64,000 nt of DNA from Amyelois transitella (Eukaryota; Arthropoda; Insecta; Lepidoptera; Pyralidae): assembly GCF_032362555.1 (NCBI RefSeq), contig NC_083526.1, positions 5,352,001 to 5,416,000 of the forward strand. Direction: 5' to 3'. The notes beneath the pieces were generated by a model. That model did no database searches. It had not been told where the DNA came from and worked only from the letters and a program-made list of their open reading frames with translations. Positions 1-10,666 of this stretch are shown here, piece after piece (position 1 is the first letter of the stretch; every line of letters starts with the position of its first letter). A program made the position numbers and the translations under genes.

Positions 1-3000
1 CATTTGATCAGTAAAGACCAAGATTATTTGAATGACGATTTCAATATAAATCAATTGAATAATGGTGGTATAAGAAAGAACAACATATTAAATAGGAATT
101 ATCACAAATACAGAGACGCAAATAGCTTTGAAAATACGAACAAAAATTATTATAAAAGGCATCAAATTTTGACTAAAGAAAGAATTGATGATGAGGACGA
201 CGTTCTTAATCCACGTAGAAGGAAATTTTATCGTGACAGACTTGAGAATTTGGAACGAAAACTTCAGAATGCTAGAAGTCGCAAATATAGGAATGAGGTA
301 TTTATGTATTTGTTTTTATTAATGGTCATCCCACCATTTAGTCTGCCTTCTTTAATCACAAACGGTGACATCTCATCTTCTCTTCTTCTCTCTCCCTATA
401 ACTTTTGATAACTAAAGATATAGAAAAAGAGAGAAGATTCTTATCAAGCCTAGTGAATTAGTGAACCCCAGGTAGCTTAGACAAACATAGCGTGCCAGTT
501 TCTTCTCACGCAAAATTTTTATAAACACCCGAAGACTGGAAAGGATTGCACTAGCGATAAGTCCACATATGTACCATCTCTGTCTGTTTTGTATTGTTTT
601 GTATGTTTAACTCGTATGGTGGAATAAAGAGTTTTATCTATCTATCTAACTTGGAATCTTGACTAAATATTTAAATATAGACGAGTGATGGTTAAATGTG
701 TTTGGTTACCCAGGGCGATCGTCATCGGAGACCCTTACAGAAGATTTACGAGGGATCAGTGAGAAGATTTGACAGGAATGGAGTAGAACAATTCGATACT
801 AGAGACAGATGGAGATATATTCATGGATATTGAAAAACTAAAAGATTGTGTGCAATAAACTTTAAAAACAGAAATAAAACTACCAGTCTTTAAATATCTT
901 TTTTTTTTGTTACCTATCTAAATACCGTTATACAAAATCCATCACTTTTCCATGAGTAAGAAATTAATCAAATTTTAATGCGCTGCAAATGACCCACAAT
1001 CCATTTCTTTAGTTACTATAATAAAGGGCAATCAAAATAATATGTACATAATAAAAATAGGCGGACCCGGAAGACGTAACAGGTAAAGGCACTAGGATAA
1101 TTAAATTTTCTCGCACAAAAACACAACCCACCTTTTGCAATCGGGCGTAAAGTTGGGTAGCAAAAGCCGTTATCGAAAACCAAACGAAATGGGCAAACAT
1201 TCCGTTAGTTTTGTCAACACGAGCTCACAAACTCAATCAGTACTCATTCCCCTTTTTTTCTTTTGTCGAAATTTGGTTTCTGCACGAAATAGTTTAAACG
1301 AAAAATTTGCCAACAGAAAATGGCCGTCATTTTGAAACGCGTGTACATTTTCGCACTGTTTTTAGTTTGTTATTCGAAAGATTTACATATAAAAGAGGTA
1401 TGTTACAAGCAATTAAAATTTTGATGAAAATGGCTGAAAATTGTCAAAATAGTGCCGTGCTACCCCATGTCTTTCCCATGGATGTAGTAAAAGGCGACTA
1501 AGAGAAAGGCTTACAAACTTAAGATTCTTCTTTTAGGCGATGGGCTAACAACCTGTCACTATTTGAATCTCAATTCTATGGCCTATCAGTCTTCTGTCAC
1601 TCCGCAAGGTATATTAACGTGATTATATGTATGTACGAATTGCATCAAGATGAGAATAAACTCTTCTTTCTCCTGGCGTTAATACCAGTTATATCCCCAC
1701 TTATTAGGAGAGGAACCCAGGACGATCTTTGGACCTTGAACCGGAAGATTTGTAGAGCTATGGATGGTGATGGAATAGTATAAACTTTAGGATGATTATA
1801 AATGTATATGACATTACCGTGTAGTTCCCGGCATTGCCGTGTGGTTCCCGGCACCAATAAAAAAATAATAGGACAACTCCATCTCATTTCCCATGAATGC
1901 CGTAAGAGGCGACTAAGGGATAGGCTTACAAGCTTGGAATTCTTATTTTAGGCGATGGGCTAGCAACCTGTCACTATTTGAATCTCAATTCTATCATAAA
2001 GTCAAACAGCTGAACGTGGCCTATCAATCTCTTCAAGGCTGTTGGCTCTGTTACACCCACAAGGGATATAGATGTGACAATATGAATGAATGAATGAATG
2101 AATGACAATTTCATGATTTTATAATTACGTTTACGGTAATATTTCAGGATATCTCAATAAAGAAAGACAACAGTTTGAGAGATATCTTCAAAGATGACGA
2201 CATAACTCATTTGGCAGGACGACAGCGAGTGAGTAGCTGAGAAATACATTTATCACGTCTTTACCTTACCTTATCTCAATTCTATCATGTAGCCAAATAG
2301 CTGAACGTGACCTATCAGTCTTTTCAAGACTGTTGGCTCTGTCTACCCCGCAAGGGATATAGACGTGATTATATGTATGCAAGTACAACAAATAGCAACT
2401 AGTAAGAGAAAGAAAAGATTAATCACAATGGCGGACAAATCTCATGAAGTCAAATATAAAGGAACTTTGGAGTAGTCAGTGGATGGCCGAAAAGGCTTAT
2501 CTGGCGATGCATAGAACCAAGTTGGTCCAAACACTAATGTATGAGCGTGTACATTTGGTATGGCGGACGATGCAATAAAGCATTACGTGGTGGAAATGAG
2601 GGGACCAAAAGTTTTATTTATTTTATAAATCACTACATAGTATAAAACAAAGTCGCTATTTTAGTCTGTTTGTCTGTATGCTTAAATCTTTAAAATTACG
2701 CAACGGATTTTGATGCGGTTTTTTGTAACAGGTAGAGTGATTCAAGAAGAAGGTTTTTATGTATAATAACATCTATTAAATAATTGATTTTTTCCGTATT
2801 TTGCACCCGTGCGAAGCCGGGGCGGGTCGCTAGTTATTTTATAAATTTTTATATTTTTTTTTCTTACTAATTTCAGCCCGTTCGTCACGTGGAACTAGTT
2901 ACAGAAACTGTAATACAACATTTAATAAATGAGATAAACAAAAAGTACCCAGGGACAAGGGCGGGAGCGAAAAACTCCACTATGCCCAAATTGATCAAAA

Positions 3001-3125
3001 AACTGAAGAACAAGCTAAAGAAGCAAATGAAGAAAAAGAAGAATATAAAACGAAAGAAGACGAACAAAGCGCACACAAAGAAATTGGAACCGACAACGAT
3101 GAATATACGTAATAATATTGTTTAA
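1..3125 (+). CDS. Unrecognised lysine-rich protein, 3' part of gene (three exons visible)
   Basis: I do not recognise this gene. Three coding exons join in one frame: 1-297 (open at the window edge), 2148-2228 and 2877-3125, which ends in TAA. The donors are GAG|GTATTT and CGA|GTGAGT, the acceptors are ATTTCAG and AATTTCAG, and both introns are phase 0, so no codon is split. Exon 1 is rich in Asn, Asp, Arg and Tyr and ends in a charged, possibly coiled stretch. The last exon starts with PVRHVELV, runs through a helix-like segment and then becomes very lysine-rich. AATAAA-like signals lie near 3413-3430. The 5' end, and any signal peptide, is outside the window. The introns hold repeats of families E, A and G. 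The gene converges on the minus-strand gene at 4801-6327, which has a similar plan. The splice chain is convincing; the function is unknown. Confidence 0.72.
527..648 (+). repeat. Family E LINE 3' end
   Basis: Shares the segment with GCGATAAGTCC, CCATCTCTGTCTGTTTTG and AATAAAGAGTTTTATC with copies at 5699 and 60183, and ends in a short (TATC)n tail. This fits the 3' end of a non-LTR retrotransposon. It lies in the first visible intron of the gene at 1-3125. Confidence 0.6.
649..1452. other. Intron DNA, nothing recognised
   Basis: AT-rich sequence inside the first visible intron of the gene at 1-3125. Short open frames on both strands have no splice sites or protein features that support them. 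Confidence 0.5.
1453..1637 (+). repeat. Family A interspersed repeat, internally deleted
   Basis: Starts GTGCCGTG, then keeps the family landmarks CCCATGGATG, AAAAGGCGACTAAG, GGCGATGGGCTA, CCTGTCACTATTTGAATCTC and ends ATTATATGTATG. The hairpin head and part of the middle are deleted. Confidence 0.75.
1817..2104 (+). repeat. Family A interspersed repeat with duplicated head
   Basis: A nearly full copy. Its head motif (CCGTG-GTTCCCGGCA) occurs twice in a row at 1817-1857, then the usual body follows, and the tail has changed to (TGAA)n. It lies 43 bp before the second visible exon of the gene at 1-3125. Confidence 0.8.
2272..2383 (+). repeat. Family A repeat, 3' half only
   Basis: A 5'-truncated copy beginning at ATCTCAATTCTATC and ending in GACGTGATTATATGTATG. 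Truncation at the 5' side with an intact tail fits retroposition. Confidence 0.75.
2630..2834 (-). repeat. Family G RTE-type LINE 3' end
   Basis: Reads, on the minus strand, from ACTAGCGACCCGCCCCGGCTTCGCACGGGTGC to a stretch with CATACAGACAAACAGAC and GCGACTTTGTTTTATACTATG. The same segment occurs in the opposite orientation at 63245. It ends only 43 bp before the last exon of the gene at 1-3125. Confidence 0.7.
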
Positions 3126-3142
3126 GGAAAGGAAAGTTAAAA

Positions 3143-3403
3143 GTGCCGTGTGGTTCCCGGCACCAACACAAAAAAGAATAGGGCCACTCCATCTCTTTCC
3201 CATGGATGTCGTAAAAGGCGACTAAGGGATAGGCTTACAAACTTGGGATTCTTTTCTAGGCGATGGGCTAGCAACCTGTCATAATTTGAATCTCAATTCT
3301 ATCAATATAAGCCAAATAGCTGAACGTGGCCATTCAGCCTTTTTTTGAGACTGTTGGCTCTGTCTACCCCGCATGGGTTATAGACGTGACCATATGTATG
3401 TAA
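3143..3403 (+). repeat. Family A interspersed repeat, near full length
   Basis: Complete from the GTGCCG...CGGCAC head to GACGTGACCATATGTATG. It sits just after the stop codon of the gene at 1-3125, so it may lie in the 3' untranslated region. Confidence 0.85.
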
Positions 3404-3589
3404 AGTTAAAAGTAAAATAAATTATAATAAAGACGAAATATGGTTTTATTTGTTCTATTCAAATGACCTAAGCACAATATTATAAGTACCTACACCGACC
3501 GACGAAAAACGGAACAACGATAGTTTATCGCGCGACAAAAGCTCGCCATTCTACACCAGCCATATATCGTTTGGTTATCAACGTTTGAA

Positions 3590-3690
3590 GATTTATTTGT
3601 TGAAGAAAATTCTGCAGTGCAGTTTGTTTCCGCTTCTTCTGCACTGGCGCCTTGGAAGCGGCAGTAAACTTAGTTTTAAGTAATTTATTT
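3590..3690 (-). repeat. Family H short repeat
   Basis: The minus strand reads CCGCTTCCAAGGCGCC, AGAAGAAGCGG and ACAAACTGCACTGCAG, close to the plus-strand sequence at 19845-19915. A short open frame crosses it, but two matching copies make a repeat more likely than a gene. Confidence 0.5.
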
Positions 3691-3812
3691 GACGTCGACC
3701 AATGTTGTGTAACCAAAAGATTTGACAATTATTAAGCGATATGATAGTATGATAGTAATAATGAATACATTTTTTGAATTTGAATTTAAATCCAATCAAA
3801 CTAAGGAATAAA

Positions 3813-4037
3813 GCCGAATGGTTTCCGGCACCAATAGACAAATGAATAGGACCATTCCATCTTTTGTAAAGTCCGGATTCTCCTTTTAGGCGACGGGCTA
3901 GGAACCTATTTAAGTCTCGACTCTATCATTAAGCCCAACAGCTGAACATGGCCAGTATCATTAAGCCCAACGTGGTCAGTCTTTCCAAGACTGTTGGCTC
4001 TGTCTACCCCGCAAGGAATATAGGCGTGATTTTATAT
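3813..4037 (+). repeat. Family A repeat, rearranged
   Basis: Has the GGTTTCCGGCACCAATAG head and the CCCCGCAAGGAATATAGGCGTGATT tail. The middle is deleted, and a CATTAAGCCCAAC segment is repeated around 3932-3970. Confidence 0.75.
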
Positions 4038-4225
4038 TGTGATTGGTGTTTTTAAGGTTTTTGAAACGGAGATTAAACAATAATTACTAAAATAGTATAA
4101 ATAAAAGAAAAAACCTTTGAAAATTTTTCGGTGGTCAACTAAAATGTCTGATGCTCGGGTTCGTTCCAATATCTCTTTTCTTGAGTTACGTACATTAGTT
4201 TGATAACTTACCAATGCCACTAAAG

Positions 4226-4440
4226 CTAGCGAAATCATCGTCAGGCAACCGAAACATTCAGGCAACTGGATTTGTAACCATGATCTAATATAGGTAAGGT
4301 GCCCGTGCAAGGTTGCGGAGGTCAGACGGAAGTCATTTCATGTAAAACCCTGATTCACCCAATCCAGTATCCATGGTCAAAGGCATACCCCTGGTGCTTC
4401 AGCAGAGTGGTGAAGATGCAACAAACCTACCTACTGAACT
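4226..4440 (+). repeat. Family F SINE-like repeat, 3' part
   Basis: Contains GGTTGCGGAGGTCAGACGG, ACCCAATCCAGTATCCATGG and GTGGTGAAGATGCAAC, which recur in the copies at 29020, 30411 and 59697. The head with the GGTTCAAATCC box is missing. Confidence 0.65.
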
Positions 4441-4800
4441 AACCGAAAAGTCACTGTGGTACTGAACCTAATACAAACTAGAAAGCTAAAGAAAGACTTA
4501 AAACACATGTGACAAAATAAACCTAAAGATAAAACAAAATTATTTAAAAAAAAATAGAAGTGAGAGGCACTGTGGCGACATCTCTACGCAACACATCACA
4601 ACAGAAAATCACAAAACAGCTGTCAATCATCGTGAAGAAATTGACGCGCTTAGCCAATAGCAGCGACGAATCTAAATCCCGATTACAAATATTTCATGAA
4701 TCATTGCTACTACACTACTCGTAATACCAAGAGAATGATAAAGAGAAAGAAAGAGAACGATAAACGTTAAAAAAAGAAGTGAAAAAAAGAACAACTATAT
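4441..4800. other. Region between convergent genes, nothing recognised
   Basis: No repeat or exon is recognised. The minus-strand gene ends at 4801, so its 3' untranslated region must lie here. Confidence 0.45.
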
Positions 4801-6327
4801 TTATTCATCATTTTCATTTATATCATCCATTTTTATATGCACCGTAATATCGAAAGGTTTTCTCTTATTGTCGACAGATTCCACTTTCACTCTCTTCTTC
4901 AATTTATGCTTATTAGAATTTACTGTACTATGCCTCACAGTCATTCCCTTCTTCTTAACCCTTTTTACCACTTTTTCGTTTGGATGTTTTGTCTTTTTCT
5001 TTTTTATTCTCTTCCGTTTCGGTATGTGTTCGGAAAACTCGACGTGAGGTCTGTGTTTAGGTAGGCCCTGTTGACAAAAAAATCTATATAAAAGAGATTT
5101 TATTTATTTATTTTATTTTATTTTAATAGGAAAACCAACAGTTCATCATATATAGTATCGTTGAGTTAGTATCTCGTAACACAAGTTTCGAACTTACTGC
5201 GAGGCTAACTCAATCAGTGTAATTTGTCCCGTATATATTTATTTATTTATATCTAACTAGAGGCCGCCCGCGACTTCGTCCGCATGGAAACCCTATCAAT
5301 CCCGCGGGAACTCCGGGATAAAAAGTAGCCTATGTGTTATTCTGGGTCTTCAGCTACCTACATACCAAATTTCATGGTAATCGGTTCAGTAGTTTTTGCG
5401 TGAAAGAGTAACAAACATCCATACAAACTTTCGCCTTTATAATAGTAGTATCTAACTAGAAAGGGTGCAAACAAATATCTAGGAACACATTTTCAAGATG
5501 GACACTATATGTGGGTAAAGAGACTGCAGCTGCCGTAGCAGGGCATGCGCGACGCCGTTTCTATCGCGCGGAAAACTATCTCTGTTTCGTTACACTCTTT
5601 AGTCTAGGAGTGCACTAAGAAAGGCATTCCCGAAATTACCGCGGGAACGGAAATTATAGTTGCTTTACGCCAACGCCAATTTCCAATTTGGTTTCCTTCC
5701 ACCCAAAGGTTGACTGGAAGAGATTGCATTAGCGATAAGTCCGCCTTTGTACCATCTCTGTCTGTTTTGTGCTGCTTTGTATATTTCACCCTCATGGTGC
5801 AATAAAGAGTTTTATCTATCTAACTACAGTGATTTTACATTTTACGCGGGCGAAGCCACGGATGTCCTCTAGTTAAAGAATAAAAACGTGAAATAATGAG
5901 TACCTACATATGTGTAAAAATAACAAAATAAATATGTAAGTACCTTCTCATATTCTTCCATGCTGTTCAAATTTGAACTTAGTGGTATTTCATTTACAGG
6001 ACTTGCTGAAACCTAAAAATAAAATTTAATTAATAAAAAATTACGAAAAAGAGTACGTGGACATACAATACTGTAAAGAGCATTGAGAGTTTAATCTTTA
6101 GCAATTGTTTTGAAGCTGTGATATTCAGAAAAAACTTATTTAATAGATACGGTTAAAAAAAGAAATATTATATTATCATCATTATTATATTATCATAGTC
6201 ACAATCTCCGATATTGTATGCGCTATGAATAAAAGCGAAAAAATATTACCTCGAAACTATCTTCCTTACAAAAACTAATATAAACTAGGAACAATAAGAA
6301 GGAATGGCACATTACAGCCCAAATCAT
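4801..6327 (-). CDS. Small secreted lysine-rich protein, three exons, unrecognised
   Basis: I do not recognise this gene, but its structure is complete. Exon 1 (6327-6250) starts with ATG and encodes a signal peptide: after MIWAVMCH comes the hydrophobic stretch FLLFLVYISFC. Exon 2 (6012-5944) encodes 23 residues and exon 3 (5067-4801) encodes 88 residues and a TAA stop. The donors are GAG|GTAATA and AAG|GTACTT, the acceptors are ATTTTTAG and GTCAACAG, and both introns are phase 0. The predicted protein is 137 residues. The exon-3 part is about one third Lys or Arg, with runs such as KRKRIKKKK, followed by an acidic tail. Cleavage after the signal would leave a very basic secreted peptide. 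The intron holds repeats B, D and E. I chose this ATG because it opens exon 1 directly before the hydrophobic core. It converges on the similar gene at 1-3125. Function unknown. Confidence 0.7.
5149..5251 (+). repeat. Family B SINE tail (no tRNA head)
   Basis: Carries TAGTATCGTTGAGTTAGTAT, CGAGGCTAACTCAATCAGTG and GTCCCGTATATATTTATT, the 3' part of the family B SINEs. The tRNA-like head is absent, so this is either a truncated SINE or the LINE whose tail the SINE shares. A family D copy follows 4 bp later. Confidence 0.7.
5255..5450 (+). repeat. Family D RTE-type LINE 3' end
   Basis: Contains GCCGCCCGCGACTTCGTCCG, AAAAGTAGCCTATGTGTTAT, TCGGTTCAGTAGTTTTTGCG and CTTTCGCCTTTATAATAGTA. This is a very common insect repeat end, also at 14585 and 28461. 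Confidence 0.75.
5699..5824 (+). repeat. Family E LINE 3' end
   Basis: Reads GACTGGAAGAGATTGCATTA, GCGATAAGTCCGCC, AATAAAGAGTTTTATCTATC. A short piece resembling another LINE end (GGGCGAAGCCACGG) follows at 5826-5875. It lies in the intron of the secreted lysine-rich gene. Confidence 0.65.
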
Positions 6328-6444
6328 TTCAGATTATTGCCGGCGACTGTTTTGACTTTTTGACTGAAACTAACGGAAGCCGATAAGCTGTTGTAGGCCT
6401 GTTGTTTACCATAACAACGCAATTTAAACTGGTAATAAAGTGCC

Positions 6445-6719
6445 TTTGCCGTGTGGTTCCCGGCACTAATAAAAAATATAATAGGACTACTAATAGGACT
6501 ACTACTAAAATAATAACTCTTTCACATGGATATCATAAAAGGCGATTAAGCGATTGGCTTATGAACTTGGGATTTTTCTTTTAGGCGATGTGCTAGCAAC
6601 CTGTCAGTATTTGAATCTCAATTCTATCGTTAAACCAAACAGCTGAACGTTGCGTTATCAGTCTTTTCAAAACTGTTGGCTCTGTCTACCCCACAAGGGA
6701 TATAGAAGTAATTATATGA
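6445..6719 (+). repeat. Family A interspersed repeat, near full length
   Basis: Complete head (GCCGTGTGGTTCCCGGCAC) to tail (GATATAGAAGTAATTATATG), with a small internal duplication of AATAGGACTACT. It lies just upstream of the minus-strand gene's start codon. Confidence 0.8.
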
Positions 6720-6724
6720 ATTAA

Positions 6725-6811
6725 TGTGCCGTATAGTTCCCGGGACCAATAGAAAAAGAATAGGACTACTCCATCTCTTTTTTGTATTGGTGCCGGGTAC
6801 CACACGGCACA
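6725..6811. repeat. Two family A heads fused head to head
   Basis: A forward family A head (GTGCCGTATAGTTCCCGG...CTCCATCTCTTT) runs straight into a reverse-orientation head (TTTTGTATTGGTGCCGGGTACCACACGGCAC). The result is an imperfect palindrome of about 87 bp. Confidence 0.75.
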
Positions 6812-7119
6812 CTCTTCATTATAATTACTTTTGTCCGATCTGATCCACTATGATTCTGACTGACTGAACCAATATTTTCTATTCCTTTCAGATCCCTTTC
6901 CCTACTGAATGGAGGATCGGATTCACTACACAATATGAAACCCGATTTCAGAGATCAGACCGGAATAAAACTCAAAAACTTCACACGCTTGGTTTTCATA
7001 CAAATGCCTAACCTTGCGGTATCTAGCTATATTTATGTCTGTGTTACTATGAGTCTCATCTAATCCCAGATGTCATCCCTCTCACAAGTACTGAATGGCT
7101 AAACAATCCCATTCAATGA
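6812..7119. other. Spacer before the hAT element
   Basis: No recognisable gene or repeat. It ends with the left copy of the hAT target duplication at 7120-7127. Confidence 0.5.
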
Positions 7120-7127
7120 GTCCCATT

Positions 7128-7236
7128 TAGGGCTTGAGCTCCGGAATTCCGGTTTTAACAAAATTCCGGAATTCCGACATATTTCAGTATCGTTTGTAAA
7201 TACCGGAATTGGATGAGCAAAACCGGTATTTCGATA
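7128..7236 (+). repeat. hAT left terminal and subterminal repeats
   Basis: After the 10-bp terminal inverted repeat, several GGAATTCCGG or ACCGGAATT motifs occur on both strands up to about 7232. The right end has the same motif. Clustered subterminal motifs of this kind usually bind the hAT transposase. Confidence 0.8.
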
Positions 7237-7571
7237 TTGAAAAAAAATAAAATAAAAACGCAGCTTGAGTCGCGGCACGTCCGCGTAGCGCGGCACGTCC
7301 GGCGCCGGCCGATCAACTGTCGCTTCGGTTTGGCCGATCCGCCCGCATCGCCGCCATTTGAATACGGATCGTTACAAGAATCACACGCGAACGAGAACGA
7401 TCGAACGTGTAATAAATACATTTAAAATGTAAGTTTCAAGTTCTTATTTTACAGAATTAACTACATTCAATACTTGTTCACTTTTAAGTAAAATATTGAT
7501 TTTATTTCATTGGTCGACAACGGTTCACTTCGTATGTATGTAATATATATACGGGACGCAGAGACAACCTA

Positions 7572-10531
7572 ATGTTTGGCAAAAACAAAGTCGTAAGAAA
7601 AGAAGTGACTAAGAAACCGTAAGTCTACGTGTGTGGTTACTGGTGGTGTTTATAGCATCCAGGGTTTTTGCTTGATTTTGCTTGCGCATGCAATGTAAAA
7701 TGTTTTATTTATATGCTTATTGGTGAAATGTGAATGTGACGGAAACGGGCATTATTTGTTTGCAACTTTTGAAACTTGCTATTCCGTACTACTCAATGTA
7801 TGGCCATTGGCCATTGCTTAGTTTGTTGCGAATTACTACTAAATAACAAAAAAAATTGGGTTTTGAAACGTATATCAGAATAGTCATGCAAAAAATAACA
7901 CAATTATCAGGTTTATTTTCTGGTCATTAATAGATCTCAGTTTGATTATTGTATTGCACGTATATAACGTACGCCCGCACCCGCACCTAAATATTATCGT
8001 GTTGCTAGGCATGCCGCCTTCGCAGCACGCGCGAACATGACAGCGTTGCTAAGCAACCGAGCCGTAGGTACCTCGAGCCACGCGCGCTGCTGTTCAGTCG
8101 CTCGCGCGGCACGTAGACCTAATCCGCGTTCAACACATTCGGCGAACTTTTTGCCGAATTAACGTACTTACATTACTTACGTTTTAAAATGAGCCGTGTT
8201 TTTACTACATACAAAGTAGGCAATGTATATCGATTCATGGCGATGCCGGACGAACGCGTAGAGCGGGCATAAGTTATATTATTTAGTCGCCATTGAGTTT
8301 TCATTTGAGAATTCGAATAGGGTGGTTTTTATACTACTAATATTCTAAATCGGCGTATAATTTTACAGAATATAGTCGCATGATATGTAAAGAATGGCAC
8401 AATTTGTTTATAACAAAGCTTTTCTTTCTCTATCGATACGAAATCTTATAAGTATGTATTAGTCAGAAATTTATTTACTTTCAGGTCACTATCAAAACCC
8501 GCACAATATTTGGAATTTAATAAAAGGAAAGCGGACACATCAGTTTGGAACCATTTTCTTAGGGCGGAAGATGGGCAATCCGGTAAATGCAAATTATGCT
8601 TTAAAATTTTAAAATGCCACGGTGGTGCGACAACAGGTTTGCATGTACATTTGAAATCTACCCACGCTATTGATCTGAAAGAGAAAAAAAACCTTTTGCT
8701 GTCTCAATCAGAAACTCAATGTAGTACTTCCGTTACTCCTAGCACCAGCAACAGCATGCCCAGAGCAGCAAAAAAGCTTAAAATGATCACTGCCTTTTTT
8801 GACACATCTCTAGAGCTGGCTGTAAAAGTGTCAAGGATGGCCGCTCTTGATGGCATTCCTTTCAGTAAATTTTGCACATCTGAAGACCTTCGAGATCTTT
8901 TCCACAAATGTGGATATAATTTGCCGGCGTCTGGTAGCGCTATAAGAGACATTGTACTTAATCAGCACAAATTCTTAAAAAAACAACTCCGACAGCAAAT
9001 TTCACAAGATAAAACAAGACGATATTCTGTATCGCTTGATGAGTATACATCAATCCGCAATAGACGTTACATGAATGTTAATTTACACTCCGATAAATTT
9101 AAGGATAACTTCAAAAATCTCGGCCTTGTGAGAATTGTAGGCAGTATGCCTGCAATAACAGCATACCATTACTTGAAACAACATCTTAAAGAATTTGCTG
9201 TTGATTTGGACAAAGACGTTGTTTGCTTAACATCTGATGGGGCTGCAGTTATGGTTAAAATGGGGCGATATTACAAGGGCTACCATCAAATTTGTCTGGC
9301 TCATGGCTTACAGTTAGGAGTGATTGATGTCTTATATAAAAAAGAAAACAGTGAATATAATGAAAGAGGTGATACTGAAACGAGACAGGAGGATTTTGTG
9401 GCCATGGATATAACTGATATTGTTGATATATCTGCTTCTGAATATGTAGAAAATGAAGATCAGATATTAGAAGATAATGACGATGAAGATGACGAAGAAA
9501 TTGGAGGTTTTGAGATTGAAGGGGCCTCTGTACAGCAAGAAATGGAAAAAAGACAATTAAACTTTGAAAATGTTATTGAAAAGATTAGAAAGCTGGTCAG
9601 GTCAGTACGAAAATCAAGCTTAAAAAATGAAGCCATACAAAAATACGTAGTAGCAGAATATGGAAAAGAACTGAACCTCATTCTTGATTGTAAAACTAGA
9701 TGGTCAAGTTTAAGCGATATGATTGAAAGGTTTTTAAAGCTCAGGTCTGCTATCACCAAAGGATTTCTAGACTTAGACATAGTAGTGCCTGTCAATGAAG
9801 AAGCAGTAGCAGTACTTAAAGCTTTACACGAAAGTCTTCATGTCGTTAAGATAACTGTAGAGTCGCTTTGTCAGAGAGACGCTGATTTGATGACGGCCGA
9901 TACAGCTCTTAAATTCATGTTAAAGTCTTTAGATAGTAACCAAAACGGTAACATTAGCAAAAATCTGGCACAAAGCCTTAGGAACCGCATTAAGGAAAGA
10001 CGTCTCCCTATAGCATCTGTTTTGGTGTATCTTTACGATTCAGAAGATTATCACGAAGACAACTTTGACCGTGAGACATTTTCTAAACCGACAAGCAACG
10101 AAATGTTAGAAGAAATTGTGAAAATAATTAAAAGGTTGGACGATTCACTAAGCCCGGAAGAAGAAAACTGTGAGAAGTCTGCTGAAGAAAACGTGAATGA
10201 AGAAGCACAAGGAATGAGTATGAAACAAAAATTACAAGAAACTATTCAGAGACGAAGAGTTACTATGAAAAGTAAAAAGAAAACAACAAATATTGATCTG
10301 GAAAGTTTGCTAAGAGTTGAAATGGCGGTATTTGAAAACGGCGGCGGAAGAGGTCAATATCTGACTAAATGTTTCGAATATTTAAAAACAATTCCACCTA
10401 CCAGTGTGGAGGCTGAACGCGCGTTTTCAGCAGTTTCAAACGTTTGTAGCCGTGTGAGAAGTTCGTTGAAAGACAACAGTTTAGATGCACTAACTTTTTT
10501 AAAATTTCATTACCAACAGAAGTCTATCTGA
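7572..10531 (+). CDS. hAT transposase with BED zinc finger (two exons)
   Basis: Cuts and pastes the surrounding hAT element. Exon 1 is 7572-7618, from ATG to the perfect donor GTAAGT, and begins MFGKNKVVRKEV. Exon 2 is 8485-10531, after acceptor TTACTTTCAG. The join is in frame and predicts 697 residues. The long open frame alone would start at a TTG codon at 8510, so the short exon supplies the start. A BED-type zinc finger lies near residues 35-77 (C-x2-C ... H-x4-H). The RNase-H-like core follows, with candidate acidic residues in SLDEYTS and TSDGAA, a conserved CLAHGLQL block and CKTRWSS. An acidic insertion occurs around residue 330. The C-terminal hAT dimerisation block contains SVEAERAFSAVSNVCS and the expected glutamate. 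Length and motif order are normal for the family. Several vertebrate and insect ZBED genes derive from this class. Confidence 0.9.
8045..8058. promoter_or_regulatory. X-box-like palindrome in the hAT intron
   Basis: GTTGCTAAGCAACC is two inverted half sites with a one-base spacer, fitting the RFX-type pattern. It lies in a CpG-rich part of the transposase intron, near a half copy (GTTGCTAGGCA) at about 8001. It may be chance or a promoter element. Confidence 0.3.
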
Positions 10532-10666
10532 GCTGTGGGTAATTTTTATTTAATTAGTAATTTTATTAAAGTAAATAGCTCTTTTAATGGTTTTTTATTT
10601 CTACTTATAACAATAGCCCTTAGTTTCATTATAATATAGTTGTATGCCATTTTAGAAGGAAGCTTC

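Noticed and set aside
3525-3841. Minus-strand coding frames
   Set aside because: They run through family H and A repeats and show no splice or domain support.
9460-9795. 111-codon minus-strand frame
   Set aside because: It is the complement of the acidic part of the hAT transposase.
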